DNA from: an uncultured Alistipes sp.
GTDB lineage: Bacteria > Bacteroidota > Bacteroidia > Bacteroidales > Rikenellaceae
Length of the DNA stretch: 64,000 nucleotides
Direction of reading: 5' to 3'
NCBI GenBank assembly: GCA_947573795.1
Contig: CANPHE010000003.1
Location: 39,180-103,179 of the forward strand
This document shows, piece by piece, positions 35,469 through 44,490 of the stretch. Made by a program: the position numbers and the translations under genes. Each line of letters begins with the position of its first letter. The stretch's first letter is position 1. The notes under the pieces were generated by a model, which was not told the DNA's origin, made no database searches, and saw only the letters and a program-made list of their open reading frames with translations.

Positions 35469-38400
35469 TTAGAACGAAAGGTTGAGACCGAACACCCACG
35501 AGCTGCTCTTCGGGAATGCCGAATAGTCGACTCCGGGAGTCAGCGGCGTGGAACGACGCGTGTCGACCTCGGGATCGTAACCCGTATAGGGCGTCAGGCA
35601 GAAGAGGTTCGTACCGGTCGCGTATACGCGCACGCGGGTCAGACGGACCTTGTTCGTCAGCTTCTCGGGAAGCGTGTAACCGATCGTGAGCGAAGCCAGA
35701 CGCAGGAACGAGGCATCTTCGACCGCCCAGCTCTGCGCTACGCGCTTGTTCGAATAGGGCGTCCACATCGTACGGCCGGCATTGACCGCAGCCAGCTGTT
35801 CGGGATCGGTGATGAGCTCGCCCGTGTTCCAGTCGACGTTCGTCCAACGCTTGTCGGGCGACATCCAATTGAGGACGTTCTGACCCTGGTTCTGCTTGTT
35901 GGTCGAGAATTCGATCTTGTTGGCGTTGTAGACCTTATTGCCGTAGGAGTAGGTGAAGTTGGCGGCCAGGTCGAAGCCGTGGGCATAGGCCGTCAGCGAG
36001 AAACCGCCGGAGAAGGTGGGCTGGATATTGCCCAGTCGGACGATATCGTTGGCCGTGATCTTCGTAGGATCGTCGTCGCTCAGCTTGGCCAGACGCGGCG
36101 AACCCGGACGCACCAGCGAACCGGTGACGGGCGACGAATCGGCGATACCCTCCTTGAGCGTCCATGCGCCCGTCGAGGCGTTGTAGTCGAAGTCGTCGAT
36201 CGTATACATACCCTGATTCACATAACCGTAGATATCGCCCAGAGGACGACCTACCGTAACCATGTAGTCGTAGTTGATCTCGGTCGAGAACATACCGGCC
36301 GAAGCGGTGATCGACGACAGACCGCCGAGGTCTACGACCTTGTTTTTATTGAATGCGATGTTGGCGTCGAAGTTGATGCCCCACTTCTCCTTGCGTACCA
36401 GAGCGGCGCCCAACGTAACCTCGAGACCGCGGTTCTCGACCTCGCCGAGGTTGCGGTACTGCGTCGAATAACCGCCCGTCACGGGGAAGTTGATGAGCAG
36501 GTCCTTCGTGTTCGACTTGTAGACCTCGACGCTACCGGTCAGACGGCTGTTCCAAAAACTGAAGTCGACGCCGACGTTGTGCGAATAGGTGGTCTCCCAC
36601 TTCAGATCGGGGTTCGACATGGCCGAACCGTTGGTCCAGATGACGGTACCCTGCGAAATCCACGACGTGGCCGATGCGCCGAACGTGGTCGCGGTCTGCC
36701 CCGACGGGATGTTGTTGTTACCGGCCGTACCGAAGCTGTAACGGATCTTCAGGTTGTCCACCCAATCGGCATCTTTCATCCACTCCTCGCCGGAGAGACG
36801 CCACGATGCCGCCACCGAGGGGAAATAACCCCAGCGGTTACCCTTCGAGAACTTCGACGAACCGTCGGCACGCATCGTTCCGGAGAGCATGTATTTGCCT
36901 TTGTAGTCGTAGTTCACGCGGCCGAAGAACGAGAACAGGATATCGTCGTTGTCATAAACGTTGGACGACGAGAGCGGGTGCTCGCCCGAAGCCATGAAAC
37001 GCCAGGCCATATCCGAAGTGAAGAAATCGGGGAAACCCTCGACCACCGAGGTCATCGTGTTCTTGCGGGTAACCATATACTCCTGGCCGACGAGGATATT
37101 GAGGTTGTGATCCTGGGGCAGGACCTTCGCGAAATCGTACTGAAGCGTATTCGTATTGCGGATTTTGTCGCGGTAGATACCCTGCCACTCGGTCAACGGC
37201 ATGTCCTGGTAACCGGCCGAAGCGTAACGCGAAGCATAGGACGATACGCCGTAGAAGCGGTCGCGGGTCTGCTTGTAGTCGTCGATACCGGCCTCGACGC
37301 GCAAGCGGAGGTTGTCGATGATCTCCCAGTTGAACGCGGCGTTGGCCGTCCAAGTGGTGCGGTTGTAACGCGAATCGTTGTCGGCGACGGCCTGCAACGG
37401 GTGTACGTAGTTGCTGTAATCGTCCGGGTTATCCTCGTCGACGATAGCGGCGTAACGCGGAATGGGCGAATATACGATGGCGTTTTTCAGACGCGAGTTC
37501 GACGATGCCGAACCGCGGTCTTCGGCGGCGTTGGCACCGGAACCGGTCACGTCGACATCCGAATAACGGACGTTGACGTCGATCGACACACGTTTGTTGG
37601 GCGTGAACTGGCCTTTGAACGCGAGGTTGTTACGCGTATAGTCCGAGCCGACCATGATGGTCTTCTCGTCGTGATGCGAGTAGCTGGCCGTCCATTTGAA
37701 CTTATCACCGCCGCCCGCTACGGAGAGGTTGTGATCGAAGACCGAACCCGTACGGCCGAACACCTGTTCCACCCAGTCGTTGCCGGGCATGCCGCGATAG
37801 AGGTCCATATCCTCCCAGACACCGTAGTTGGGGGTGTAGAAGCTGTCCAGCTTGCCGGCCAGCAAACCGTATTCGTACTGCGTACGCACGAAGTCGTAGG
37901 TGTTCTGCGGAACGAGCGCATCCTTGTTGGCCATCTCCTTGAAACCTGCGTAGAGGTTGTAGTTGACGGTGACGCGGCCCGTAGCACCGCTTTTCGTGGT
38001 GACGATGACGACGCCGTTGGCACCGCGCGAACCGTAGATCGCCGTCGAGAAGGCATCCTTCAGCACGTCGATGGACTGAATGTCGGAGGCCGGGATATCG
38101 GAGATGCTTTCAGCGGGGAAACCGTCGACGATGTAGAGCGGCGACGAATCCTGCGTGATCGAACCGGTACCGCGGACGCGGATTTTCACGTCGGCATCCG
38201 GGTCACCCTCGGTCGCGGTGACCTGCACACCGGCCATACGGCCCGACATGGCTTCCGACACCGAAGCCACCGGCATCTGGGTCAGCGCCTCGGCATTCAC
38301 CGAAGCCACCGAACCCACGACGTCGCGCCGCTTGACGGTCGCATAACCCACGACGACGACCTCGTTGAGGGTCGTGGCCGAATCCTGGAGGGTGACTTCG

Positions 38401-38678
38401 ACGTACGTTCGGGTACCGATGGCGACACGCTCGGTCTGCATGCCGACATACGAAATCACGAGGGTCTTGTTCGCAGCGTCGGGTATGTCGAGCGACCAAG
38501 TACCGTCCACACTCGTACTGGCTCCCAACAGCGTTCCGTCGACGACCACCGTCGCACCGATAATCGGCTCTCCGGCGGAGTCTTTGACGAGACCTCCGAT
38601 TTGCTGGGCGGAGGCCGAAAGGGCCGCACCCACGCCCAACAGCAACGTTAGGGCGATCTTCAGAGCGAAGTTTTTCAT
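35469..38678 (-). CDS. susC: SusC/RagA family TonB-dependent transporter
   Basis: 1069 aa with a signal peptide ending near ASAQ. A carboxypeptidase-D-like plug extension (IGGLVKDSAGEPIIGATV, about 26-100) is followed by the TonB box-type stretch LNEVVVVGYATVKRRDVVGSV, the plug (RIRGTGS-like segment; YGSRGANGVVIVTTKSG) and a 22-strand barrel ending in FGLNLSF. It imports oligosaccharides across the outer membrane using the proton-motive force through TonB. It pairs with the SusD at 33396. A 184-bp leader with an AT-rich dyad separates it from GH105. Confidence 0.96.
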   Translation of the reverse strand: MKNFALKIALTLLLGVGAALSASAQQIGGLVKDSAGEPIIGATVVVDGTLLGASTSVDGTWSLDIPDAANKTLVISYVGMQTERVAIGTRTYVEVTLQDSATTLNEVVVVGYATVKRRDVVGSVASVNAEALTQMPVASVSEAMSGRMAGVQVTATEGDPDADVKIRVRGTGSITQDSSPLYIVDGFPAESISDIPASDIQSIDVLKDAFSTAIYGSRGANGVVIVTTKSGATGRVTVNYNLYAGFKEMANKDALVPQNTYDFVRTQYEYGLLAGKLDSFYTPNYGVWEDMDLYRGMPGNDWVEQVFGRTGSVFDHNLSVAGGGDKFKWTASYSHHDEKTIMVGSDYTRNNLAFKGQFTPNKRVSIDVNVRYSDVDVTGSGANAAEDRGSASSNSRLKNAIVYSPIPRYAAIVDEDNPDDYSNYVHPLQAVADNDSRYNRTTWTANAAFNWEIIDNLRLRVEAGIDDYKQTRDRFYGVSSYASRYASAGYQDMPLTEWQGIYRDKIRNTNTLQYDFAKVLPQDHNLNILVGQEYMVTRKNTMTSVVEGFPDFFTSDMAWRFMASGEHPLSSSNVYDNDDILFSFFGRVNYDYKGKYMLSGTMRADGSSKFSKGNRWGYFPSVAASWRLSGEEWMKDADWVDNLKIRYSFGTAGNNNIPSGQTATTFGASATSWISQGTVIWTNGSAMSNPDLKWETTYSHNVGVDFSFWNSRLTGSVEVYKSNTKDLLINFPVTGGYSTQYRNLGEVENRGLEVTLGAALVRKEKWGINFDANIAFNKNKVVDLGGLSSITASAGMFSTEINYDYMVTVGRPLGDIYGYVNQGMYTIDDFDYNASTGAWTLKEGIADSSPVTGSLVRPGSPRLAKLSDDDPTKITANDIVRLGNIQPTFSGGFSLTAYAHGFDLAANFTYSYGNKVYNANKIEFSTNKQNQGQNVLNWMSPDKRWTNVDWNTGELITDPEQLAAVNAGRTMWTPYSNKRVAQSWAVEDASFLRLASLTIGYTLPEKLTNKVRLTRVRVYATGTNLFCLTPYTGYDPEVDTRRSTPLTPGVDYSAFPKSSSWVFGLNLSF

Positions 38679-38727
38679 AAGAGAGATTTTGGTTAATAAT
38701 TTAAGGTTTTTTCTTTTTCAAGCGTCG

Positions 38728-38753
38728 GGATTCCTTAAAAAATTAAAGAATCC
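38728..38753. promoter_or_regulatory. AT-rich dyad in the susC leader
   Basis: Arms GGATTCCTT (38728-38736) and AAAGAATCC (38745-38753) pair with a single mismatch around an A/T-rich loop, about 50-75 bases before the susC ATG. It could be a leader hairpin that tunes susC expression within the operon, or a weak internal terminator. This is inferred from position only. Confidence 0.4.
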
Positions 38754-38862
38754 GGGTGGTTTTCTCAATGTAAAATTACACACTGAGCGCAAGCATCACG
38801 GGTAAATTTTATCGTTTTATGCGGATTTTTTATCAACGGCCGGGGAGTGCCCTCCAGGCCCG

Positions 38863-40080
38863 CTAAAAACGGCCTTTCGCCCGTTCGTACTCCAGCGACG
38901 CCCACACGAACGGGCCGACGCCCTTGCAATCGTTTTCGATGATCGGTTCCGAGATGTAGTAGTCGAAGTCGCCGCTGCGCATGGTCTTGCCGCCCAATCC
39001 GGCTACGGCGCAACAGTCGGTGATCGAGACGGTGCCGTCCTCGTTCTCGCGCACGAAGCGGTCGACGAACTTCTCGTACAGACGCAGTGATTCCTCCTTC
39101 ATCCCGGCGGGCAGATAACCCAGGCGTACGCCCTTCATCATGGCGTATACGAACATGATCGAACCCGTAGCCTCTTCGTAGTTGCCTTCGCGGCCGGGGG
39201 CGTCGAGCACCTGGTACCACATGCCGCTCTGCGGCGAGGCATAGCGAGGCAACGTTTCGTAGATGTTCTCCAGAATGGCGACCATCGGCCGGGTGGTCTG
39301 GTCGACGCCCAGATATTGCAACGTCTCGACGATGGCCATGGCATACCATCCCAGCGCCCGGCCCCAGGCGTGGGCCGACTGTCCGGTGGTCGGATCGCAC
39401 CAGAACATTTCGCGCGAGACGTCGCACGCATGGCGATAAAGGCCTGTCGCCGGGTCGAAGGTATGTCCGGCGACCGTCACGAACTGGTTCACGATATCGG
39501 CCTTGAAATCCTCGAAACGTTCGCTGTCGGAGAAGTTGCGCACGACGTATTCGGCATAGAAGGGTTCGCCCATGTAGAGACCGTCCAGCCACATCTGGTG
39601 CGGATAGGCCTTCTTGTGCCAGAATCCGCCGTCGTCGTTGCGGGGATGTTCCTGCAACTGCACGAAAACGGTGTCGAGCACCGCCTTGTAGCGCTCCTCG
39701 CCCGTGCGTTCGTAGAGCTTGAACAGCGGACGCGCCGGGCATACGTGGTCGAGGTTGTAGTTCGACTTCTTATAGGTAATGACCGAACCGTCGGCCCGGA
39801 CGATGGAGTCGTAGTAACGCTCCACGTAGTCGTACATATCCCCGCATCCGTAGGTGTCGGCGACATCCGTCATCGCCAGCAGCTCCAGACCGGTCGTATA
39901 GTTCCATTTGATTTTGCCCTCGGGAATTCCGTCGAGCGTCGCGGGCGACGGGTGGCGTCGCATTTCGCTGCGGACCATTCTCACCGAGAGCGGTTCGCCG
40001 TCCAGCAGCGTTTTCGGCCCGCACGCACCGCTTCCGCAGAGCAGCACGAGGGCGCATAAGAGTTTCAGGGTCGGTTTCAT
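38863..40080 (-). CDS. GH105 unsaturated rhamnogalacturonyl/galacturonyl hydrolase
   Basis: 405 aa with a signal peptide and possible lipobox at C20. The (alpha/alpha)6-barrel family GH105 (YteR/YesR type) is recognised from MWLDGLYMGEPF near 165, whose Asp corresponds to the catalytic Asp of the family. WGRALGWYAMA near 243 and a C-terminal GVGPFVWASLEYE also match. It hydrates the 4,5-unsaturated uronic acid at the non-reducing end left by pectate or rhamnogalacturonan lyases. It follows the CE12-CE8 gene by 19 bp. Whether it acts on HG or RG-I fragments is not decidable; the locus points to homogalacturonan. Confidence 0.93.
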   Translation of the reverse strand: MKPTLKLLCALVLLCGSGACGPKTLLDGEPLSVRMVRSEMRRHPSPATLDGIPEGKIKWNYTTGLELLAMTDVADTYGCGDMYDYVERYYDSIVRADGSVITYKKSNYNLDHVCPARPLFKLYERTGEERYKAVLDTVFVQLQEHPRNDDGGFWHKKAYPHQMWLDGLYMGEPFYAEYVVRNFSDSERFEDFKADIVNQFVTVAGHTFDPATGLYRHACDVSREMFWCDPTTGQSAHAWGRALGWYAMAIVETLQYLGVDQTTRPMVAILENIYETLPRYASPQSGMWYQVLDAPGREGNYEEATGSIMFVYAMMKGVRLGYLPAGMKEESLRLYEKFVDRFVRENEDGTVSITDCCAVAGLGGKTMRSGDFDYYISEPIIENDCKGVGPFVWASLEYERAKGRF

Positions 40081-40099
40081 ATCGGATTCGTTGTTTATG

Positions 40100-41770
40100 T
40101 CATTGTTTTTCGGGGTTCCAGCCGTCGTCGCCGGCCAATACGGATTCGGCCGAATAGTTGCGCGCGATCTGCTTCGCCGAGAGGCGCTTGGCCCACTTCA
40201 CGCGGGCTGCGGCGTTCGCCCCCTCGCCCGTCGAGGCGTATTCGGCATAGAGCGTCGTTTTCTCGGCTTCGGGTTTGTTCCAGTTGTGCCATCCTTCCGG
40301 CCGGATATGCCCGTCCAGGCGGCAGTCGATCAGCACCGTGCGTGCATGGTTCCGCCACGGGCGACCCAGGTAGCATTTCGTCACGCCCTCGTCGGCCGTG
40401 AATTCGCAGTCGCGGAAGACCAGTCCGTAAGGCTGTCCCTTGCAGGTCGATGCGGCCGTGACCCAGGAGTCCGCTTTGGAGTGCAGGCGGCAGCGCTCGA
40501 ACAGCGCCGTCGCCGAGCCGAACACGAAATCGGTCGTACCCTCGACGTAGCAGTCGCAGAGGTAGATGCGCGCATTGGGGATGTACTCCTTGCCGTCGCG
40601 GTTGCCCGCGCCGTAAAGATACAACGTATCCTGGTTTCCGAGAAACCGGCAGTTGCGGAATACGCAGCGATCGCCCAGACATTGCACCGCTACGGCCTGT
40701 CCGACACGGCCCGCCGAGTTCTCGAACGTCAGATTCTCGGCCGTGAAATCGGGGGCGCAGACATAGAAGCTCGACGAGCCCGACGTGCCGGTTTCGGCGC
40801 CCGTCGCCGTGCGCTTCGAAGCGTAGTCGCCCCACGTCAGCACCACGCCGTCGCGGCTTTCGCCGATCAGATGCAGGTGTTGTTTGGTCGTCGGAACCAC
40901 GATTTTCTCCTCGTAGACGCCGTTGCGGATCAGCACCCGGATCTCCTGCCGTGCGAAGTCGGGCAGGGCGTCGAGCAGCTCCCGCACGGTGAAGAAGTCG
41001 CCGGAGCCGTCCCGGGCCACCACGAAGTCGTAACGCACCAGGTGCGCGGCCAACTGCGGAATCGACTCGGCGATCCGGTCCGCCACCATGCCGGCCACGG
41101 CCCGGGCGCCGCGCACGTTGAGATGCGTATCGTCCCTGCGGCCGTCGGGATGGAGCGGGCAAACGCCGGGTTCCACCCACATGTAGTAGTCCCGCGAGGC
41201 CTCCTCGCCGAGCGAGCTCACCCAGCTCCGCGTCGCGGCCTCCATGTCGAAGAAAATCACCCGCTCCTCGTCCGCCACGCGGCGGGCTTCGACGAGGTAT
41301 CCGCCGTGCGTATCCGTCAGGCAGCCGTTCGTCCACGCGCGCCGCACGATGGAGTTCAGCAGCACGGGAACGGCTCCCCGGCTGCGCGCTTCGCGCACGT
41401 ACGCCCGCAGATTCTCGGCATAACGCGCGGGCGACGAGTAGCGCGTCGAATCGTTGATCTTGGCGTCGTTATGGCCGAATTCGATGAAGACGTAATCGCC
41501 GCTCCTCAACGACTCCAGCACCTTGTCCCAACGTCCTTCGGCGCGGAACGATTTCGTGGAGCGGCCGTTGACGGCATGGTTCTCCACCGCGACTCCGGCG
41601 TCGAAAAACGGTTGGAGCATCTGTCCCCAGCCGCGCTCGGGATTTCCTTTGCCGAGGTCCTTGGTCGCGCAGGTCGAATCTCCGATCAGAAACAGGGTGA
41701 TCGGGCGCTCGGCGGCTTCGGCAACGAGCGTCGCGACGAGCATCGCCGCACACCAGAATAGCTTTTTCAT
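40100..41770 (-). CDS. Fused CE12 acetylesterase - CE8 pectin methylesterase
   Basis: 556 aa with a signal peptide. The N-terminal SGNH domain (about 20-255) shows GDST (30-33, nucleophile Ser32), GHND (99-102) and DDTH (near 216), the signature of CE12 rhamnogalacturonan/pectin acetylesterases. The C-terminal domain (about 260-550) is a CE8 pectinesterase beta-helix with GNQDTLY (near 376), GTTDFVFG (near 410) and LGRPWRN (near 470), including the two catalytic Asp residues. One protein thus removes both acetyl and methyl groups from pectin, exposing polygalacturonate to the lyase and GH28. It lies 74 bp after the lyase gene. Confidence 0.95.
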   Translation of the reverse strand: MKKLFWCAAMLVATLVAEAAERPITLFLIGDSTCATKDLGKGNPERGWGQMLQPFFDAGVAVENHAVNGRSTKSFRAEGRWDKVLESLRSGDYVFIEFGHNDAKINDSTRYSSPARYAENLRAYVREARSRGAVPVLLNSIVRRAWTNGCLTDTHGGYLVEARRVADEERVIFFDMEAATRSWVSSLGEEASRDYYMWVEPGVCPLHPDGRRDDTHLNVRGARAVAGMVADRIAESIPQLAAHLVRYDFVVARDGSGDFFTVRELLDALPDFARQEIRVLIRNGVYEEKIVVPTTKQHLHLIGESRDGVVLTWGDYASKRTATGAETGTSGSSSFYVCAPDFTAENLTFENSAGRVGQAVAVQCLGDRCVFRNCRFLGNQDTLYLYGAGNRDGKEYIPNARIYLCDCYVEGTTDFVFGSATALFERCRLHSKADSWVTAASTCKGQPYGLVFRDCEFTADEGVTKCYLGRPWRNHARTVLIDCRLDGHIRPEGWHNWNKPEAEKTTLYAEYASTGEGANAAARVKWAKRLSAKQIARNYSAESVLAGDDGWNPEKQ

Positions 41771-41844
41771 GGCTTCCTCCGTGTTTGGACACGAAGGATG
41801 AGAGACTTCCGGAGTCTCTCATCCTTACGTATCGCCGTTTCGGA

Positions 41845-44379
41845 TTACTCGATCTTGGCGTACCGGCCGACAGCGTTCTGCGCCGCGGTGATATCCTTGA
41901 CCAGGTAGTGGAGATAAATCTCGATGTTGGTGTAGAGTCCCTGCGGGTCGAGCGTCTTGAGCAAGGCATCGGCCGCATCGTTGCGATCCAGGCCCAGCAG
42001 GTCCTCGTAGTAGTCGGGAATACCGTCGCCGTCCGTATCGGTCGCGGCACGGGCCGTCTCCTCGTCGGTGGCCGTCAGCACGGGATAACCCTCCTTGTCG
42101 TTCTGCGAGTCGATGATGCCGTACCAGCTGCGCAGATAACCCGCCGCATTGGTGGTCGTAGTCCCCTCGCCCGAGGTACCGGTGCCGTTCTTGACATCGG
42201 CCAGCACCCGCTTGTCGGCGGCGTCCTGACGCAGGCAGGCGCCGCAGTACCGGATCATCTTGTCGAACGCATCGTCGGCCGAATGGGTCGTAACGCTGCA
42301 TGTCGTACCGTTGTAGGCGACCTTGTAGGGCGACGACGCCCAGACGGGATCGAAGGGGCAGCTGCCGCCCGCACCCGACGTCGTGCCGGCCACGAATCCC
42401 TTCTTGTTGTCGGCCGTTACGGCGGCTCCCGTCGCTGCGTTCTTCACCGAGGTGTCGAGTACGTTGCTGTTGTCGCAATAGATCTTCGGGTTGCCCGTGA
42501 CGCATTTTTCGGGCGTATCCTTCACCCCGTTATTGTCGTAATACGTATCGCAGGAGACGAAATACTGGCGGGTTTTGCCGGGCTGAACCGTTCCGGCGGA
42601 GTTGGGACCGGCTCCGTTGACCGATGCGGGGCCCCATTTGTAACGGTTGCCCACGTAGTTCATCGTGATATCGACGCCTCCGTAGCCGGGATAGTTGCAG
42701 AAGTTGTAGACGATGTTGTTGCGGAAGTCCAGCAGACGATCGCCGCGGTTGATGCCCTTGGCCTTGGCGGTCGCTCCGGGCGTCGGGCCGTCGCCGTACT
42801 GCTCGGGGCTGTCCAGACGCGGGTTGCGCGAATCGTGGTGCGCCAGGATGTTGTGGTGGAACGATGCCGGAGCGCCGCCCCAGATGCCGCCGTAACCGTG
42901 CGAGCCCTTGCCGTGGTTGCCGTTGCGCAGCGACTCGTAGGCCAGGCACCACTGCATGGTCATGTTGCGGTTGACGTAGAACGAGACGCATTCGTCCGTC
43001 GACCACGACATCGAGCAGTGGTCGATGATGATATTCTGCATGTAACGGCCGCCGAGCGCATCCGTGCCGTCGCTGCCGTTCTCGTCGCCCGGACGGAATC
43101 GCAGGTAGCGGATAATCACGTTGTCGGCATTGACCTCCACGCCGTAGCCCTTGATGCAGATACCGTCTCCGGGGGCTGTCTGTCCGGCGATCGTCACGTC
43201 GCCGTTGGCGATCTTGAGCGTCGATTTGAGCTCGATGTTGCCGGCTACGTCGAAGACGATCGTACGGGCGCCCGACTGGCCGACGGCGGCGCGCAGGGAA
43301 CCCGGACCGCTGTCGTTGAGCGTGGTGACGTGGATGGCCTTGCCGCCGCGGCCTCCGGTGGTGAACATACCGGCGCCTTCGGCTCCGGGGAAGGCACGGA
43401 TCACGCCGTCCTGCTCGTGGGCCGGAAGTCCGAGATCGGTACCGGACATCAGACGCGTGCGGAAGCTCACCGGCTCCGAGAACTCCGAGTCTTTCAGATA
43501 TGGGTCATTCGCATCGGCTACGGCCTTCACGCGGAACGAGTAGGAGGTTCCCTCCTTCAGATCGGAGAAGGTCAGTTCGGTGGCGGTCTGTTCGCCGCTC
43601 TTCAGGGCCGTACCCTCGGCCGTACCCTCGAAAAGCTCGTAGGCGTATTTCACGGCACCTGTCACGGCACTCCACGTCACCGTAGCGCCCTGGGTCGACA
43701 GGCTGCCGACGGAAACGGCGGGAGCGGCCAGCAGTTCGTGCTTGCGGGTCGTGAAATCGAGGTATTCCGACCAGGGCGAATCGTTCTTAAGCTCCGAGGC
43801 GCTCACGGCCTGGATGCGGAAACGGTAGGCCGTGCCTTCGCTCAGACCGGTCAGTGCGACGCGCGTCGCGGCGGTCTCATCGGTCGCAACGACGCTCTCG
43901 CGGGTCGACAATTCGTAACGATAGGCGCGGGCCTCGTCGATCTTCGCCCATTCGATCGCAGCCGACACGTCGGTCAGCGATGCCGCATCGAGCTGTGCGA
44001 CGGGCGTGGCGAGCATGTTGCTCGACGCCGTGGCGTAGGCCGACCATTCGGAATCCGCATACCCCGAGCCGGGCAGCGCTACGGACTGCACGCGGAAGCG
44101 GTATACGGTGTTTTCCTGCATCGTAAACGAATAGCTGCCGCTGTAAACATTGCCGGTCGAGGGGGTCTCGTTACCCGCTTCGAGCAGCTCCCAACCATAA
44201 TGGTGGGCATTTTCTACGGAAATCCAACGCACGGTCGCCCGTAATCCGTCGACCGTTACTACGGGTTCGGGTACGGCCAGAGCGGTCGTCTCGACCGGTC
44301 CGTCGGTACCGCTGTCGCTGCAAGCAGCCGATAGGGCAAGTGCCAGGGCTGCGGCGAATAATTTTTTCAACAGGTTCAT
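41845..44379 (-). CDS. PL1-family pectate lyase lipoprotein with three FN3-like domains
   Basis: 844 aa from ATG 44379 (MNLLKKLFAA); a start three codons upstream is possible. The lipobox is at C20. Three fibronectin-III-like domains (about 30-310) precede the beta-helix lyase (about 325-760), which opens with FPGAEGAGMFTTGGRGG. It contains IIDHCSMSWSTDE, typical of PL1 pectate lyases that need calcium. Near 780 a calcium-binding thrombospondin-type stretch (DTDGDGIPDYYEDL) is followed by a C-terminal helix. It would cleave de-esterified homogalacturonan at the cell surface by beta-elimination. Confidence 0.92.
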   Translation of the reverse strand: MNLLKKLFAAALALALSAACSDSGTDGPVETTALAVPEPVVTVDGLRATVRWISVENAHHYGWELLEAGNETPSTGNVYSGSYSFTMQENTVYRFRVQSVALPGSGYADSEWSAYATASSNMLATPVAQLDAASLTDVSAAIEWAKIDEARAYRYELSTRESVVATDETAATRVALTGLSEGTAYRFRIQAVSASELKNDSPWSEYLDFTTRKHELLAAPAVSVGSLSTQGATVTWSAVTGAVKYAYELFEGTAEGTALKSGEQTATELTFSDLKEGTSYSFRVKAVADANDPYLKDSEFSEPVSFRTRLMSGTDLGLPAHEQDGVIRAFPGAEGAGMFTTGGRGGKAIHVTTLNDSGPGSLRAAVGQSGARTIVFDVAGNIELKSTLKIANGDVTIAGQTAPGDGICIKGYGVEVNADNVIIRYLRFRPGDENGSDGTDALGGRYMQNIIIDHCSMSWSTDECVSFYVNRNMTMQWCLAYESLRNGNHGKGSHGYGGIWGGAPASFHHNILAHHDSRNPRLDSPEQYGDGPTPGATAKAKGINRGDRLLDFRNNIVYNFCNYPGYGGVDITMNYVGNRYKWGPASVNGAGPNSAGTVQPGKTRQYFVSCDTYYDNNGVKDTPEKCVTGNPKIYCDNSNVLDTSVKNAATGAAVTADNKKGFVAGTTSGAGGSCPFDPVWASSPYKVAYNGTTCSVTTHSADDAFDKMIRYCGACLRQDAADKRVLADVKNGTGTSGEGTTTTNAAGYLRSWYGIIDSQNDKEGYPVLTATDEETARAATDTDGDGIPDYYEDLLGLDRNDAADALLKTLDPQGLYTNIEIYLHYLVKDITAAQNAVGRYAKIE

Positions 44380-44490
44380 AAAAGTCAATATCGGTTCTAA
44401 ATCGGTTTGTCGTTGATTGGCCGGATTCCGACTCCGCCGACGGCATCGGGCCTCCGGTCGGGGTCGGAATCCGAAGATTCGGTCGCGGGT

